Shown here: piece by piece, positions 48,003 through 55,980 of the stretch
Layout of the letters: every line of letters begins with the position of its first letter
Numbering within the stretch: position 1 is the stretch's first letter
Assembly (NCBI GenBank): GCA_002281855.1
Contig: NCHQ01000009.1
Coordinates: forward strand, 62,001 to 126,000
Length of the DNA: 64,000 nt
Source: Rhodospirillales bacterium 24-66-33
GTDB taxonomy: Bacteria; Pseudomonadota; Alphaproteobacteria; Reyranellales; Reyranellaceae
Direction: 5' to 3'
Position numbers and translations under genes: made by a program
Notes under the pieces: model-generated
What the model saw: the letters and a program-made list of their open reading frames with translations, nothing else
Told to the model about the DNA's origin: nothing
Database searches by the model: none

Positions 48003-49559
48003 CTAGTCCGCCGCCGCGACGAGGCGCGCACGATCGAAGTCTTCGGGGAAATGCCGGATCGCGCTCATCACCGGATAGGGCGTGAAGCTTCCGAGCGCGC
48101 AGAGCGAGCCGAACTTGAGTGTCTGGCAGAGGTCCTCGATCAGGGCGAGGTTGGCCGCGACGCGCTCGCCTCGCAGGATCCGGTCCATGGTCTCGGTGCC
48201 GCGCACCGAGCCGATGCGGCAGGGCGTGCACTTGCCGCAGGATTCGATGGCGCAGAAGTCGAGCGCGAAACGGGCCTGCCGGGCCATGTCGACGCGATCG
48301 TCGAACAGCACGATGCCGCCGTGCCCGAGCAGGCCGTCGCGGGCCGCGAAGGCCTCGTAGTCGAACGGCGTGTCGAACAGCGCGCGCGGGAAATAGGCGC
48401 CGAGCGGGCCGCCGATCTGCACGGCGCGCACCGGCCGCCCATTGGCCGTCCCGCCGCCGATCTCGTCGACGATCTCGCCCAGGGTGAGGCCGAAGGGCGC
48501 CTCGAACAGGCCGCCGTGCCGGACGTTGCCGGCGAGCTGTATCGCCATGGTGCCGCGCGACCGGCCGCTGCCAAGAGAGGCGTAGCGCTCGGCACCGTCG
48601 GCCAGGATGGCCGGCACGCAGGCCAGGGTAAGGAGATTGTTGATCACCGTCGGACGGCCGAATAGGCCCTTGTGCGCCGGGAGCGGCGGCTTGGCGCGGA
48701 CCTGGCCGCGCCGTCCCTCGAGGCTTTCGAGCAGCGACGTCTCCTCGCCGCAGACATAGGCGCCGGCGCCGACCCTGATCTCGATGTCGAAGGCGAAGCC
48801 GCTCGCGGCGGCGTCCGCGCCGAGGCAGCCGCTTGCGCGAGCGATGTCGACCGCCTCCCTCATGACGCGGATGGCGTCGGGGTATTCGGACCGGATGTAG
48901 ACGAAGCCCTTGGCAGCGCCGACGGCGAAGCCCGCGATCGTCATGCCTTCGATCACGGCGAACGGATCGCCTTCCATGAGCATGCGGTCGGCATAGGTGC
49001 CCGAATCGCCCTCGTCGGCGTTGCAGACGATGTACCGGCGGTCGGCGTCAGTGTCGGCGACCGTCCGCCACTTGATGCCGGTCGGGAAGCCCGCGCCGCC
49101 GCGCCCGCGCAGGCCCGACCGGACCACTTCCTCGATCGTGGCGGCAGGCCCGAGGGAGAGGGCGCGGGCGAGACCGCGATAGCCGCCATGGGCGCGATAG
49201 TCCGAGAGCGACAGCGGGTCGATGACACCGCAGCGCGCAAAGGTGATGCGAGTCTGGCGCTTCAGGAAGGGGATGTCGTCGGGCCGGCCGAGGCAGAGCG
49301 GGTGGGCATTCGCTGCCTGCGGGCCAAGGGCGAGCAGGCCCGGCACGTCGGCCGGCGCCACGGGCCCGAAGGCAAGACGCCCCTCTCGGGTTTCCAGCTC
49401 CACCATCGGTTCGAGCCAGAACAGGCCGCGCGAGCCCGTGCGCACCAGCTCGATAGGGAGATCGAGCCGCCGCGCTTCGGTGGCGATGGCCGTCGCCACG
49501 CGATCGGCACCGACCGCGCGGGCCGCGGCGTCGCGCGGCACGAAGATCCTGAGCGTCAT
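48003..49559 (-). CDS. fdsB: NAD-dependent formate dehydrogenase beta subunit (NuoF-like)
   Basis: A 518-residue diaphorase subunit passing electrons to NAD. The N-terminal thioredoxin-like part (about 1-90) is followed by the FMN/NADH motif GLRGRGGAGFPTGIKW and by GAGAYVCGEETSLL. The [4Fe-4S] motif is ESCGKCTPCRIG, with a fourth Cys in the C-terminal CxxxLKFGSLC region. ATG 49559 overlaps the fdsG stop by 4 bp. Confidence 0.94.
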   Translation of the reverse strand: MTLRIFVPRDAAARAVGADRVATAIATEARRLDLPIELVRTGSRGLFWLEPMVELETREGRLAFGPVAPADVPGLLALGPQAANAHPLCLGRPDDIPFLKRQTRITFARCGVIDPLSLSDYRAHGGYRGLARALSLGPAATIEEVVRSGLRGRGGAGFPTGIKWRTVADTDADRRYIVCNADEGDSGTYADRMLMEGDPFAVIEGMTIAGFAVGAAKGFVYIRSEYPDAIRVMREAVDIARASGCLGADAAASGFAFDIEIRVGAGAYVCGEETSLLESLEGRRGQVRAKPPLPAHKGLFGRPTVINNLLTLACVPAILADGAERYASLGSGRSRGTMAIQLAGNVRHGGLFEAPFGLTLGEIVDEIGGGTANGRPVRAVQIGGPLGAYFPRALFDTPFDYEAFAARDGLLGHGGIVLFDDRVDMARQARFALDFCAIESCGKCTPCRIGSVRGTETMDRILRGERVAANLALIEDLCQTLKFGSLCALGSFTPYPVMSAIRHFPEDFDRARLVAAAD

Positions 49560-50023
49560 GCGCCGACCTCGTTCGCCAGCTCGTCCGGCGAGGCCTCGTT
49601 CAGGCGCCCGATCGGCACCTCGTCGAGAAGGGCGGCGGGCGCGCAGGCGCACAGGCCGAGACAGTAGACCGCCTCGACGGTCAGGCGGCCGTCCGGCGTC
49701 GTGTCGCCCCACTCGAGGTCGAACCTGTCGAGGATCCGCCGTGCAATGCGTTCGCCGTCCATCGCCTGGCAGGCTTCCGCCCGGCAGAGCTTGAGCACCC
49801 GGCGGCCGGCCGGCGCGCTGCGGAAATCGTGATAAAAGGTGACGACGCCATGCACCTCGGCGCGCGTGAGATTGAGCGCGTGGGCGACGAAGGACACCGC
49901 GGGTGGCGGAATGCAGCGGAAGGTTGCCTGCAGGTCATGCAGGATCGGCAGCAGGGCACCTTCCTGGCCGGCATGGCGCCGGACGATTTCTGCGGCTTGC
50001 GGCTCATTCCAGGCCACTGGCAT
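49556..50023 (-). CDS. fdsG: NAD-dependent formate dehydrogenase gamma subunit (NuoE-like)
   Basis: A 155-residue [2Fe-2S] subunit. The cluster ligands fit CRAEACQ (Cys-X4-Cys) and CLGLCAC (Cys-X3-Cys). I start it at ATG 50023 (MPVAWNEPQ), which follows GGGAGCGAAACG; ATGs at 50047 and 50077 would add 8 or 18 residues. It is the first gene of fdsG-B-A-D and has a LysR-type palindrome about 70 bp upstream. The FdhD-like gene fdsC, which often sits between fdsA and fdsD, is missing. Confidence 0.92.
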   Translation of the reverse strand: MPVAWNEPQAAEIVRRHAGQEGALLPILHDLQATFRCIPPPAVSFVAHALNLTRAEVHGVVTFYHDFRSAPAGRRVLKLCRAEACQAMDGERIARRILDRFDLEWGDTTPDGRLTVEAVYCLGLCACAPAALLDEVPIGRLNEASPDELANEVGA

Positions 50024-50091
50024 CGTTTCGCTCCCGTTCCGGCCCATGATCTGCCGTCGCGCGCGTCGCTTCAACAAAGCAGACCCGTGGG

Positions 50092-50112
50092 GCGATAGAG
50101 ACCCTCTATCGC
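50092..50112 (-). promoter_or_regulatory. Putative LysR operator upstream of fdsGBAD
   Basis: GCGATAGAG (50092-50100) and CTCTATCGC (50104-50112) form a perfect 9-bp inverted repeat with a 3-bp centre. It contains TAGAG-N3-CTCTA, i.e. a T-N11-A LysR-type box. It lies between the LysR stop (50120) and the fdsG start (50023). No T-run follows, so an operator is more likely than a terminator. Confidence 0.65.
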
Positions 50113-50119
50113 GTGACGC

Positions 50120-51010
50120 TCAGGCCAAGGACCTGGCCACCTGTTCGGCTTCGGCGACAAGGGCCGCGGCCAGCGGCGTCATGGGCTCACGCGGCGGCAC
50201 CACGAGGCCGATCCCGTGCACCGCCTCGGGCTCGACGATGGGGATCGAGCGCAGGTGCTCGGTCAATCCCAACGTATCGGCCAGCTTTTCCGGCATCACG
50301 CTCGCCCAGCGCCCGGTGCGCACATGCGAGAACAGCACGATCATCGAATTGGATTCGAGCGTCGGATCGGAGCGTTCGCCGACGGCGCCCAGGAGCTGGT
50401 CGATGATTCGCCGGTTCTGCATGTCGGGCGTCAGCAGGCAGAGCGGGATGCGGCCGACTTCCGCCCATGTCACGCGCGCGCGGTCGCCGAGCGGGCTGTT
50501 CTCCGAGGTGAGCAGCCGATACTGCTCGAGATAGAGCGGCACCGCGCGCAGGCGCCCCAGCGGCTCGTTGTCGATGTAGGTCAGGCCGGCATCGACCTCG
50601 AGATTCTCGAGCATCGAGAGAATCTGGGTCGAGGTCCGTGACAGGACGGTGAACTGCACGTTGGGATGCTTCGCGCGAAAGGGCGTCGTCAGGGCCGACA
50701 CCATGGCGAGGGCCGTCGGGATGGCGGCGATCCGCAGGCGGCCGGTGAGGCCTTTGCGCAGCGCCTGGACCTCCTGCCGCATGGCGCGGGTGTCGGCGAC
50801 GATGGTGCGGGCCCATTCGAGCACGCGGTCGCCCTCAGGCGTGAATCCGAGGAAGCGCGAGGAGCGCTGCACCAGCATCACGCCCAGCATTTCTTCCAGA
50901 TGCTTGATCCCGGCGGAGAAGGTCGGTTGCGTGACGCCGCAGATCTCTGCGGCCTTGCCGAAGTTGCGCTCCCGCGCCAGCGCTAGAAGAAACTCCAGCT
51001 TGTCGATCAT
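50120..51010 (-). CDS. LysR family transcriptional regulator (probable fds regulator)
   Basis: A 296-residue LysR protein. The helix-turn-helix lies at about 16-38 (NFGKAAEICGVTQPTFSAGIKHLEEML, an N-terminal part split here by the recognition helix), and the effector-binding domain is at about 90-290. It is encoded just upstream of, and on the same strand as, fdsG. FdsR-type regulators control formate dehydrogenase operons in other proteobacteria, so control of fds is likely. The T-N11-A palindrome between the genes supports this. Confidence 0.87.
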   Translation of the reverse strand: MIDKLEFLLALARERNFGKAAEICGVTQPTFSAGIKHLEEMLGVMLVQRSSRFLGFTPEGDRVLEWARTIVADTRAMRQEVQALRKGLTGRLRIAAIPTALAMVSALTTPFRAKHPNVQFTVLSRTSTQILSMLENLEVDAGLTYIDNEPLGRLRAVPLYLEQYRLLTSENSPLGDRARVTWAEVGRIPLCLLTPDMQNRRIIDQLLGAVGERSDPTLESNSMIVLFSHVRTGRWASVMPEKLADTLGLTEHLRSIPIVEPEAVHGIGLVVPPREPMTPLAAALVAEAEQVARSLA

Positions 51011-51037
51011 GAGGGGCGGGCGGGCATCATGGTGCGA

Positions 51038-51595
51038 TCAGCCTAACAGAGGCGGTGCCGGAAAGCGCGCTCCGTAGGCTTCGAGTGGCAGGTCGAGGGC
51101 GCGGCAGAGGAAGCTGATCGTGTGATAGTAGCCGGCCAGCGCGATCACTTCGAGAATCTGTGCCTCGTCGAAATGGGCGGCGAGCCGGATCCATGTTTCG
51201 TTGCCGATCGTACGGCGGTCGACCAGATCGTCGACGGCGGCCAGCAGCGCCTGTTCCTCGGCCGACCAGCAGGGTGCACGGGCCGGCCCGTGGACCGTGG
51301 CGGCAATCTCCTCTGCATCGAAGCCGACCTTCTCCGCGAAGAAGGCGATATGGACGCCCCATTCGTATTCGGCGCCCAGCCTTGCCGTCGTGCGGTCGAT
51401 CACGACCTCGCGCTGACGCAGCGAGAGGGTGCCCTTGTCGAGCAGGCCGCCGGCAAACATCTTCCCGAAGACGCGGGGGTTGCGCGCCATGGTCCGGAAC
51501 AGGACCAGCGGTGCGACGCCCGGGGGCATCGTGCGCGCCAGGGCCGTTGCGATCTCCGGCGGGTAAGGCGCGTCGGCGGGAGCGATGCGGGGCAT
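51038..51595 (-). CDS. Carboxymuconolactone decarboxylase family protein
   Basis: A 185-residue all-helical CMD/AhpD-like protein. The family's core EYEWGVHIAFFAEKVG is present (about 76-91), but it has no Cys pair, so it is not an AhpD-type disulfide reductase. It more resembles CMD enzymes and their uncharacterised relatives. It is divergent from an HxlR regulator, which probably controls it through the two palindromes in their 86-bp shared promoter. Confidence 0.85.
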   Translation of the reverse strand: MPRIAPADAPYPPEIATALARTMPPGVAPLVLFRTMARNPRVFGKMFAGGLLDKGTLSLRQREVVIDRTTARLGAEYEWGVHIAFFAEKVGFDAEEIAATVHGPARAPCWSAEEQALLAAVDDLVDRRTIGNETWIRLAAHFDEAQILEVIALAGYYHTISFLCRALDLPLEAYGARFPAPPLLG

Positions 51596-51613
51596 GGAAT
51601 GTCTCCAATCGGT

Positions 51614-51634
51614 TTGCTACATATTCCGTAGCAA
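51614..51634. promoter_or_regulatory. HxlR-type operator 1
   Basis: TTGCTAC (51614-51620) and GTAGCAA (51628-51634) form a perfect inverted repeat with a 7-bp centre. It sits 19 bp from the CMD gene start. The CTAC-N7-GTAG core has the geometry of HxlR/YodB-family boxes. Confidence 0.7.
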
Positions 51635-51649
51635 CGAGCGATACAGTTC

Positions 51650-51666
51650 GCTACAGAAAATGTAGT
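51650..51666. promoter_or_regulatory. HxlR-type operator 2
   Basis: GCTAC (51650-51654) and GTAGT (51662-51666) repeat the CTAC-N7-GTAG core of the neighbouring palindrome, 16 bp before the HxlR start. It probably serves autoregulation. Confidence 0.65.
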
Positions 51667-51681
51667 AACGGAGTGTAATAG

Positions 51682-51993
51682 ATGGTGAAGCGGGTGCGCG
51701 GCTCGACGACGGGCCGCCCGATCATGGCGCTGCTCGACCTGCTGGGCCGGCGCTGGACCCTGCGCATCGTCTGGGAGCTGCGCGAGGAGCCCAAGCGCTT
51801 CCGCGAGCTGCAGGACCTGATCGGCGCCAGCCCGACCATCGTGAACACGCGACTGGCCGAACTGCGCGAGGCGAAGCTGGTCGAACTCGACGAGGCGGTG
51901 GGCTACCGGCTCACGGCGCTGGGTAACGAGCTGCTGCGGCTGTTCCTGCCGCTGCATGTCTGGTCGGAGAAGTGGGCGAAGGCGACGGCATAG
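51682..51993 (+). CDS. HxlR family transcriptional regulator
   Basis: A 103-residue winged-helix regulator. The HxlR core is visible: ALLDLLGRRWTLRIVWEL, then FRELQDLIGASPTIVNTRL as the recognition region, then the wing with VGYRLTALG. HxlR proteins often respond to electrophiles or oxidants via Cys, but this one has no Cys, so another signal is likely. It is divergent from the CMD gene and has two matching operators between. Confidence 0.9.
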   Translation: MVKRVRGSTTGRPIMALLDLLGRRWTLRIVWELREEPKRFRELQDLIGASPTIVNTRLAELREAKLVELDEAVGYRLTALGNELLRLFLPLHVWSEKWAKATA

Positions 51994-52005
51994 CCGCCGC
52001 CCGCC

Positions 52006-52446
52006 TCATTTCAGGAACGGATTGTCGCTGCCACGGCCCTTGCGACGGGGCGGGAAGCTCTCGGCGAGATAGTCGACGATCTCCGCGCGCTCCTCGGCCT
52101 TGATCGGTGGCATGCGATGCTTCTCCAGCATCAGGTCGATGGTCGAGTCCCAGAGGTCGCGTGTGAGGCCCTGGGCCTTGATCAGCGCGACGCCGTGGCA
52201 GGCCGTGCACGTGTAGAAGGTGAGCTCGCGGTTCTTGCCCTCGGGCAGGTCCTCGACCGTGTCGTTGTGCGGCGGCGGCTTGCCCTTGTCGGGATCGACG
52301 GCGGGCGGTGCCGCCGCGACCTTGGGCGCCGGCGGCACGTGGACATACTTGTCCCTGTGCAGCTCGCCGGCACGATCGAAGGCGAGCAGCACGAACGTCG
52401 CCGCCAAGCCGATGACGGCGGCGTGTATCACATTGATTCGGGTCAA
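52006..52446 (-). CDS. sorB: Sulfite dehydrogenase cytochrome c subunit
   Basis: A 146-residue monohaem cytochrome c. An N-terminal hydrophobic helix (about 5-23) anchors or exports it. The haem motif is Cys80-X2-Cys83-His84 (CTACH), and Met112 (HRMPPI) is the likely distal ligand. The start is a TTG that overlaps the sorA stop (TTGA), so the two subunits are coupled; GTG 52431 is a shorter alternative. It receives electrons from SorA in the periplasm. Confidence 0.85.
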   Translation of the reverse strand: MTRINVIHAAVIGLAATFVLLAFDRAGELHRDKYVHVPPAPKVAAAPPAVDPDKGKPPPHNDTVEDLPEGKNRELTFYTCTACHGVALIKAQGLTRDLWDSTIDLMLEKHRMPPIKAEERAEIVDYLAESFPPRRKGRGSDNPFLK

Positions 52447-53684
52447 GATTCGACGAGCACGCGGATGCGGTTGACCGGATTGGCCCCGTAGCCCTGCGGG
52501 TTCCAGTTGGCGGCCTGGAAGGGCTGGGTCACGCCCTTGCTGTCGGTCGCCTTGACCCAGACTTCGTAGTAGCCCGCGGTCGGCAGTTCGATCGAGGCGG
52601 TAAAGTTCTGCCAAGCATACTTGTTGGCCGGCGCGTCGACCTTGGCCGGCTTCCAGGTGACGCCGTAGTCGGTCGAGATGTCGACGGTCTTGATGTCGAA
52701 GTCGCCGGCCCAGGCATGACCGCGCAGGTCGAGCTTGCGCGAGGTGAGGCGGCTGCCGTCGGCCGGGAAGGTGATGATCGAGCGGACCGGCATCGATTCC
52801 AGGATCGCCATGTCCTTGTCGTTGCCCTTGCTGCCGGGCACGATCGGCGTCTTCGGCACCCGATAGGAGAAACCGCCCATGCCGGGGCCGTCATGCTCCT
52901 TGTCGCGGATCCAGATGCGGTTCAGCCACTTGGTTGACGCCGAGGCGGGCCAGCCCGGGATGACGAGGCGGACCGGCGCGCCGTGAATCAGCGGCAGATC
53001 CTGACCGTTCAGCTTGAAGGCGATCAACGAGTGTTCCTCCATCGCCTTGGCGATCGGCACACCGCGCGAGATGGTCGGCTTGTTGGTTTCGCCGGCCAGG
53101 GTCGGGTCGGCGCCATAGGCGCCGGTATAGACGGCGGAGGGCTTGAGGCCGGCGGCCTTCAGCACGTCGGCCAGGCGCACGCCGGTCCACATCGGGCAGC
53201 CCGCGCCGCCGTTGGTCCACTGGTTGCCGCGCGCTTCCGGCGTGAAGAAGGAGCGGCCGTTGCCGCCGCATTCCAGCATCAGCTGGTAGGTGACGGCGGG
53301 AAACTTGGTCATCAGGTCGCCGACCGTGATCTCCAGCGGCGTGTTGACCTCGCCGTCGATCTTGACCTTCCACGCCTTGGGATCGCCCGTGATGTCGGGC
53401 ACCTGTCCGTTGTTGCGGATGAAAAGCTTGTTGGTCGGCGTGACATTGTCGTCGAGCAGTTCGGCCTGGGTCTCGGCGACGAGCGGCTTGTCGCCCAGAA
53501 CGGCAAGCTTCGCCTTGCCGTCCATTTCCAGCAGCTTTGGTCCCTTGGCGGCCGCCGGCGCGCCCTGCGCCTGAGCCGCGCCACCCAACGGCAAAGAAGC
53601 CCCCAACGTTGCACCGACAGTGGCCATACTGACCCCCTTCAGTACGTTACGACGCGACGCCTTGGACGTTCCGGAACGCAGCAT
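52443..53684 (-). CDS. sorA: Sulfite dehydrogenase molybdopterin subunit
   Basis: A 413-residue periplasmic sulfite oxidase-family enzyme. A Tat signal is visible (SRRNVLKG at 10-17, hydrophobic stretch, then AQAQG near 38-41). The molybdenum ligand Cys139 is in LECGGNGRSFF. The C-terminal dimerisation domain follows the usual HGAPVRLVIPGWPA segment. AGGAGG lies about 10 bp upstream of the ATG. It pairs with the cytochrome gene sorB and depends on MoaA for its cofactor. Confidence 0.9.
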   Translation of the reverse strand: MLRSGTSKASRRNVLKGVSMATVGATLGASLPLGGAAQAQGAPAAAKGPKLLEMDGKAKLAVLGDKPLVAETQAELLDDNVTPTNKLFIRNNGQVPDITGDPKAWKVKIDGEVNTPLEITVGDLMTKFPAVTYQLMLECGGNGRSFFTPEARGNQWTNGGAGCPMWTGVRLADVLKAAGLKPSAVYTGAYGADPTLAGETNKPTISRGVPIAKAMEEHSLIAFKLNGQDLPLIHGAPVRLVIPGWPASASTKWLNRIWIRDKEHDGPGMGGFSYRVPKTPIVPGSKGNDKDMAILESMPVRSIITFPADGSRLTSRKLDLRGHAWAGDFDIKTVDISTDYGVTWKPAKVDAPANKYAWQNFTASIELPTAGYYEVWVKATDSKGVTQPFQAANWNPQGYGANPVNRIRVLVES

Positions 53685-53725
53685 TTTTATTCCTCCCTTA
53701 GGAGGCCTTATTAGCTCAAGCGCGC

Positions 53726-53774
53726 CGCCGCGTCAGCCAGCCGGACAGGATCAATGCACAGGCAGCAATAGTCG
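53726..53774 (-). pseudogene. Duplicated 3' end of the adjacent ABC permease gene
   Basis: These 49 bp match the 3' end of the permease gene at 54331-54379 with five mismatches. They encode the same C-terminal residues (TIAACALILSGWLTRR) and are followed by a stop codon. The remnant lies just beyond the orphan gene at 53780, so that gene is bracketed by two copies of the permease tail. Confidence 0.85.
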
Positions 53775-53779
53775 GAACG

Positions 53780-54310
53780 TCAGTGTTTTCGCCGCCATAC
53801 CCCGTCGATCTTCTCGAACTCTTTCGAGATTTCCGGTGAGATGGCGTTGATCGGCACGCCGATAACTTTGCCCGTCTTCGGATTTATTCCCAGCCGCCCG
53901 TGGCGCTCGGCCCAACGATAGGCCCTCAGATAAATCCTGGGAATCGTCACGCCTGTGACGTCCCAGATAAGATTCTCAAGGCTTTCGTACCGGAACAAAT
54001 CTGTTTCGGGGAACTGCGCCCAGAAGACCTCATACAGACCGTCCCGGTAGGAAATATCTTGCGATCCTCTGTTGGGAATACGGACTTGCACTGAAGTGAG
54101 CGGATCGCCCTCGGGCTCGATTTCCATGTCCAGTTTTGGCTTGAGGATCTGCAGAGCGTGGAAAACAGCCTCAATACCTTGGGCTGAGTTCTCGATTTCA
54201 CGAATCCGTGCCTCGCAGTCCAGCATCGTCGCCCAGAACGCGTCGTGGGCCGGGTCTGGGGCCGGCTTCCGTGCAAGGCCAAGCAACCTGGCGATCCGTG
54301 ACAAAGACAT
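53780..54310 (-). CDS. Hypothetical protein, lower-GC orphan between permease tail copies
   Basis: A 176-residue protein that I do not recognise. It seems soluble and has no signal peptide or membrane helix. It has an N-terminal charged helix (RIREIENSAQGIEAVFHAL), an acidic middle and a C-terminal GVPINAISPEISKEFEKIDG segment. Start 54310 lies 11 bp after the permease stop and has AAAGGACA upstream. GC is about 53-55%, below its neighbours, and the flanking permease-tail duplication suggests it arrived as an insertion. It is on the same strand as the importer operon. Confidence 0.75.
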   Translation of the reverse strand: MSLSRIARLLGLARKPAPDPAHDAFWATMLDCEARIREIENSAQGIEAVFHALQILKPKLDMEIEPEGDPLTSVQVRIPNRGSQDISYRDGLYEVFWAQFPETDLFRYESLENLIWDVTGVTIPRIYLRAYRWAERHGRLGINPKTGKVIGVPINAISPEISKEFEKIDGVWRRKH

Positions 54311-54321
54311 GATTGTCCTTT

Positions 54322-55113
54322 CTATGCCTTCCGCCGCGTCAGCCAGCCGGACAGGATCAGGGCACAGGCCGCGATGGTCACCACGATGGTGGCGAGCACG
54401 TTGATCTGGGGGTCGACGCCCAGCCGGACGCTGGAATAGACGCGCATCGGCAGGGTCTGCGACTGCGCGCCCGCCACGAACTGCGTCAGGATCAGATCGT
54501 CCAGCGACAAGGTGAAGGCGAGCAGCCAGCCCGAGCCGACGGCCGGCGCGATCAGCGGCAGGGTGATGGTGCGGAAGGTCACCCAGGGCGTGGCGCCGAG
54601 ATCCATCGCCGCTTCTTCCAGCGCGCGGTCGAAGTCGGCGAGCCGGGACTGCACGACGATGGCCACGAAGGCGATCGAAAAGGTCGTGTGGGCGATGGCG
54701 ATGGTGAGGAAGCCGCGGTCCGGCCCGCCGAAGAGCCTCTCCGAGCCGACGAACAGCAGCAGCATCGAGATGCCCATGACGACTTCCGGCATCACCATGG
54801 GGGCGACCACGAGGCTGCCGAACAGCGTGCGGCCGGGAAAGCGCGGCGCGCGCACCAGCGCGTAGCCCGCGGCAAGACCGAGCAGCGCCGCGCCGGTGGC
54901 GCTCACCAGGGCGATGCGCAGCGACAGCCACGCGGCCTCCAGCATCGCCTCGTTGGCGAACAGGGCGTGCCACCATTTCAGGGAGAAGCCCGACCAGACG
55001 GTGACGAGGCGCGACTCGTTGAACGAATAGACAATCACCAGCGCGATCGGCAGGTAGAGGAAGGCGTAGCCGAAGGCCAGCATGCCGAAGGCGAAGCGCG
55101 CGCGGCCCCTCAT
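54322..55113 (-). CDS. potC: ABC transporter permease, PotC-like
   Basis: A 263-residue permease with six helices, second permease of a spermidine/putrescine-type importer. The cytoplasmic EAA loop is EEAAMDLGATPWVTFRTITLPLIAP, split over about 155-180. The 3' end is the source or sibling of the duplicated fragment at 53726-53774. It follows the PotB-like gene by 24 bp. Confidence 0.9.
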   Translation of the reverse strand: MRGRARFAFGMLAFGYAFLYLPIALVIVYSFNESRLVTVWSGFSLKWWHALFANEAMLEAAWLSLRIALVSATGAALLGLAAGYALVRAPRFPGRTLFGSLVVAPMVMPEVVMGISMLLLFVGSERLFGGPDRGFLTIAIAHTTFSIAFVAIVVQSRLADFDRALEEAAMDLGATPWVTFRTITLPLIAPAVGSGWLLAFTLSLDDLILTQFVAGAQSQTLPMRVYSSVRLGVDPQINVLATIVVTIAACALILSGWLTRRKA

Positions 55114-55137
55114 GCGCGACCTGTCATGCGGGAGCCC

Positions 55138-55977
55138 TCATGTGCGCCGCTCCAGGCTGCGCGCCTGGTTGCGCTGGAAGAGCGCGATCGGTCCAACCAG
55201 CAGCACCAGCAGGCAGACCGCGACGGCCGAGGCGAGCGGCCAGTCGCCGTTGGTGAAGAACTCGTCCCAGAGCACCTTGCCGATCATCAGCGTCTCGGTG
55301 CCGCCCAGCAGGTCCGGGATCACGAATTCGCCGACCGCCGGGATGAACACCAGCAGGCAGCCGGCGACGATGCCGGGCAGAGACAGCGGCAGGGTCACGG
55401 TGAGGAAAGCGGCGAACGGCTTTGCACCAAGATCGGCCGCGGCCTCGAGCAGGCTGTCGTCGAGCTTCTCGAGGGTGGCGTAGAGCGGCAGCACCATGAA
55501 GGGCAGGTAGGCGTAGACGATGCCGAGATGCACCGCCCATTCGGTCCCGAGGATCGTGCCGGGATTCGACGCGAGCCCGGACCAGCGCAGGAACTGTTCG
55601 ATCAGGCCGTTGTCGGCCAGCAGACCCATCCAGGCATAGATGCGGATCAGGAACGAGGTCCAGAAGGGCAGGACGACCAGCATCAGCAGCAGCGGACGCC
55701 GGTTGGGCGCGGCGCGGGCGATGGCATAGGCCATGGGATAGCCCAGCAGCAGCGCCACCAGCGTCGACGTCGCGGCGATGCGCAGCGAGGAAAGCCAGGC
55801 CGCCAGATAGAGATCGTCGGAGAAGAGCAGCGCGAAGCTCTTGAAGCTGAAGCCCAGCTCGACCGGCGGCACCGAGTCGGGCGCATAGGTTCCCAGCGAG
55901 ATGGCCAGCACCAGCAGGCACGGCAGCAGGAAGAAGATCCCGAGCCACAGGAACGGAAGCCCGATGACGAAGCGCAT
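55138..55977 (-). CDS. potB: ABC transporter permease, PotB-like
   Basis: A 279-residue permease with six helices. The EAA loop is LLEAAADLGAKPFAAFLTVTLPLSLPG, split over about 170-197, as in PotB/PotH. ATG 55977 lies 3 bp after the ATPase stop. It forms the membrane channel with the PotC-like protein and is energised by the PotA-like ATPase. Confidence 0.9.
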   Translation of the reverse strand: MRFVIGLPFLWLGIFFLLPCLLVLAISLGTYAPDSVPPVELGFSFKSFALLFSDDLYLAAWLSSLRIAATSTLVALLLGYPMAYAIARAAPNRRPLLLMLVVLPFWTSFLIRIYAWMGLLADNGLIEQFLRWSGLASNPGTILGTEWAVHLGIVYAYLPFMVLPLYATLEKLDDSLLEAAADLGAKPFAAFLTVTLPLSLPGIVAGCLLVFIPAVGEFVIPDLLGGTETLMIGKVLWDEFFTNGDWPLASAVAVCLLVLLVGPIALFQRNQARSLERRT

Positions 55978-55980
55978 CGC

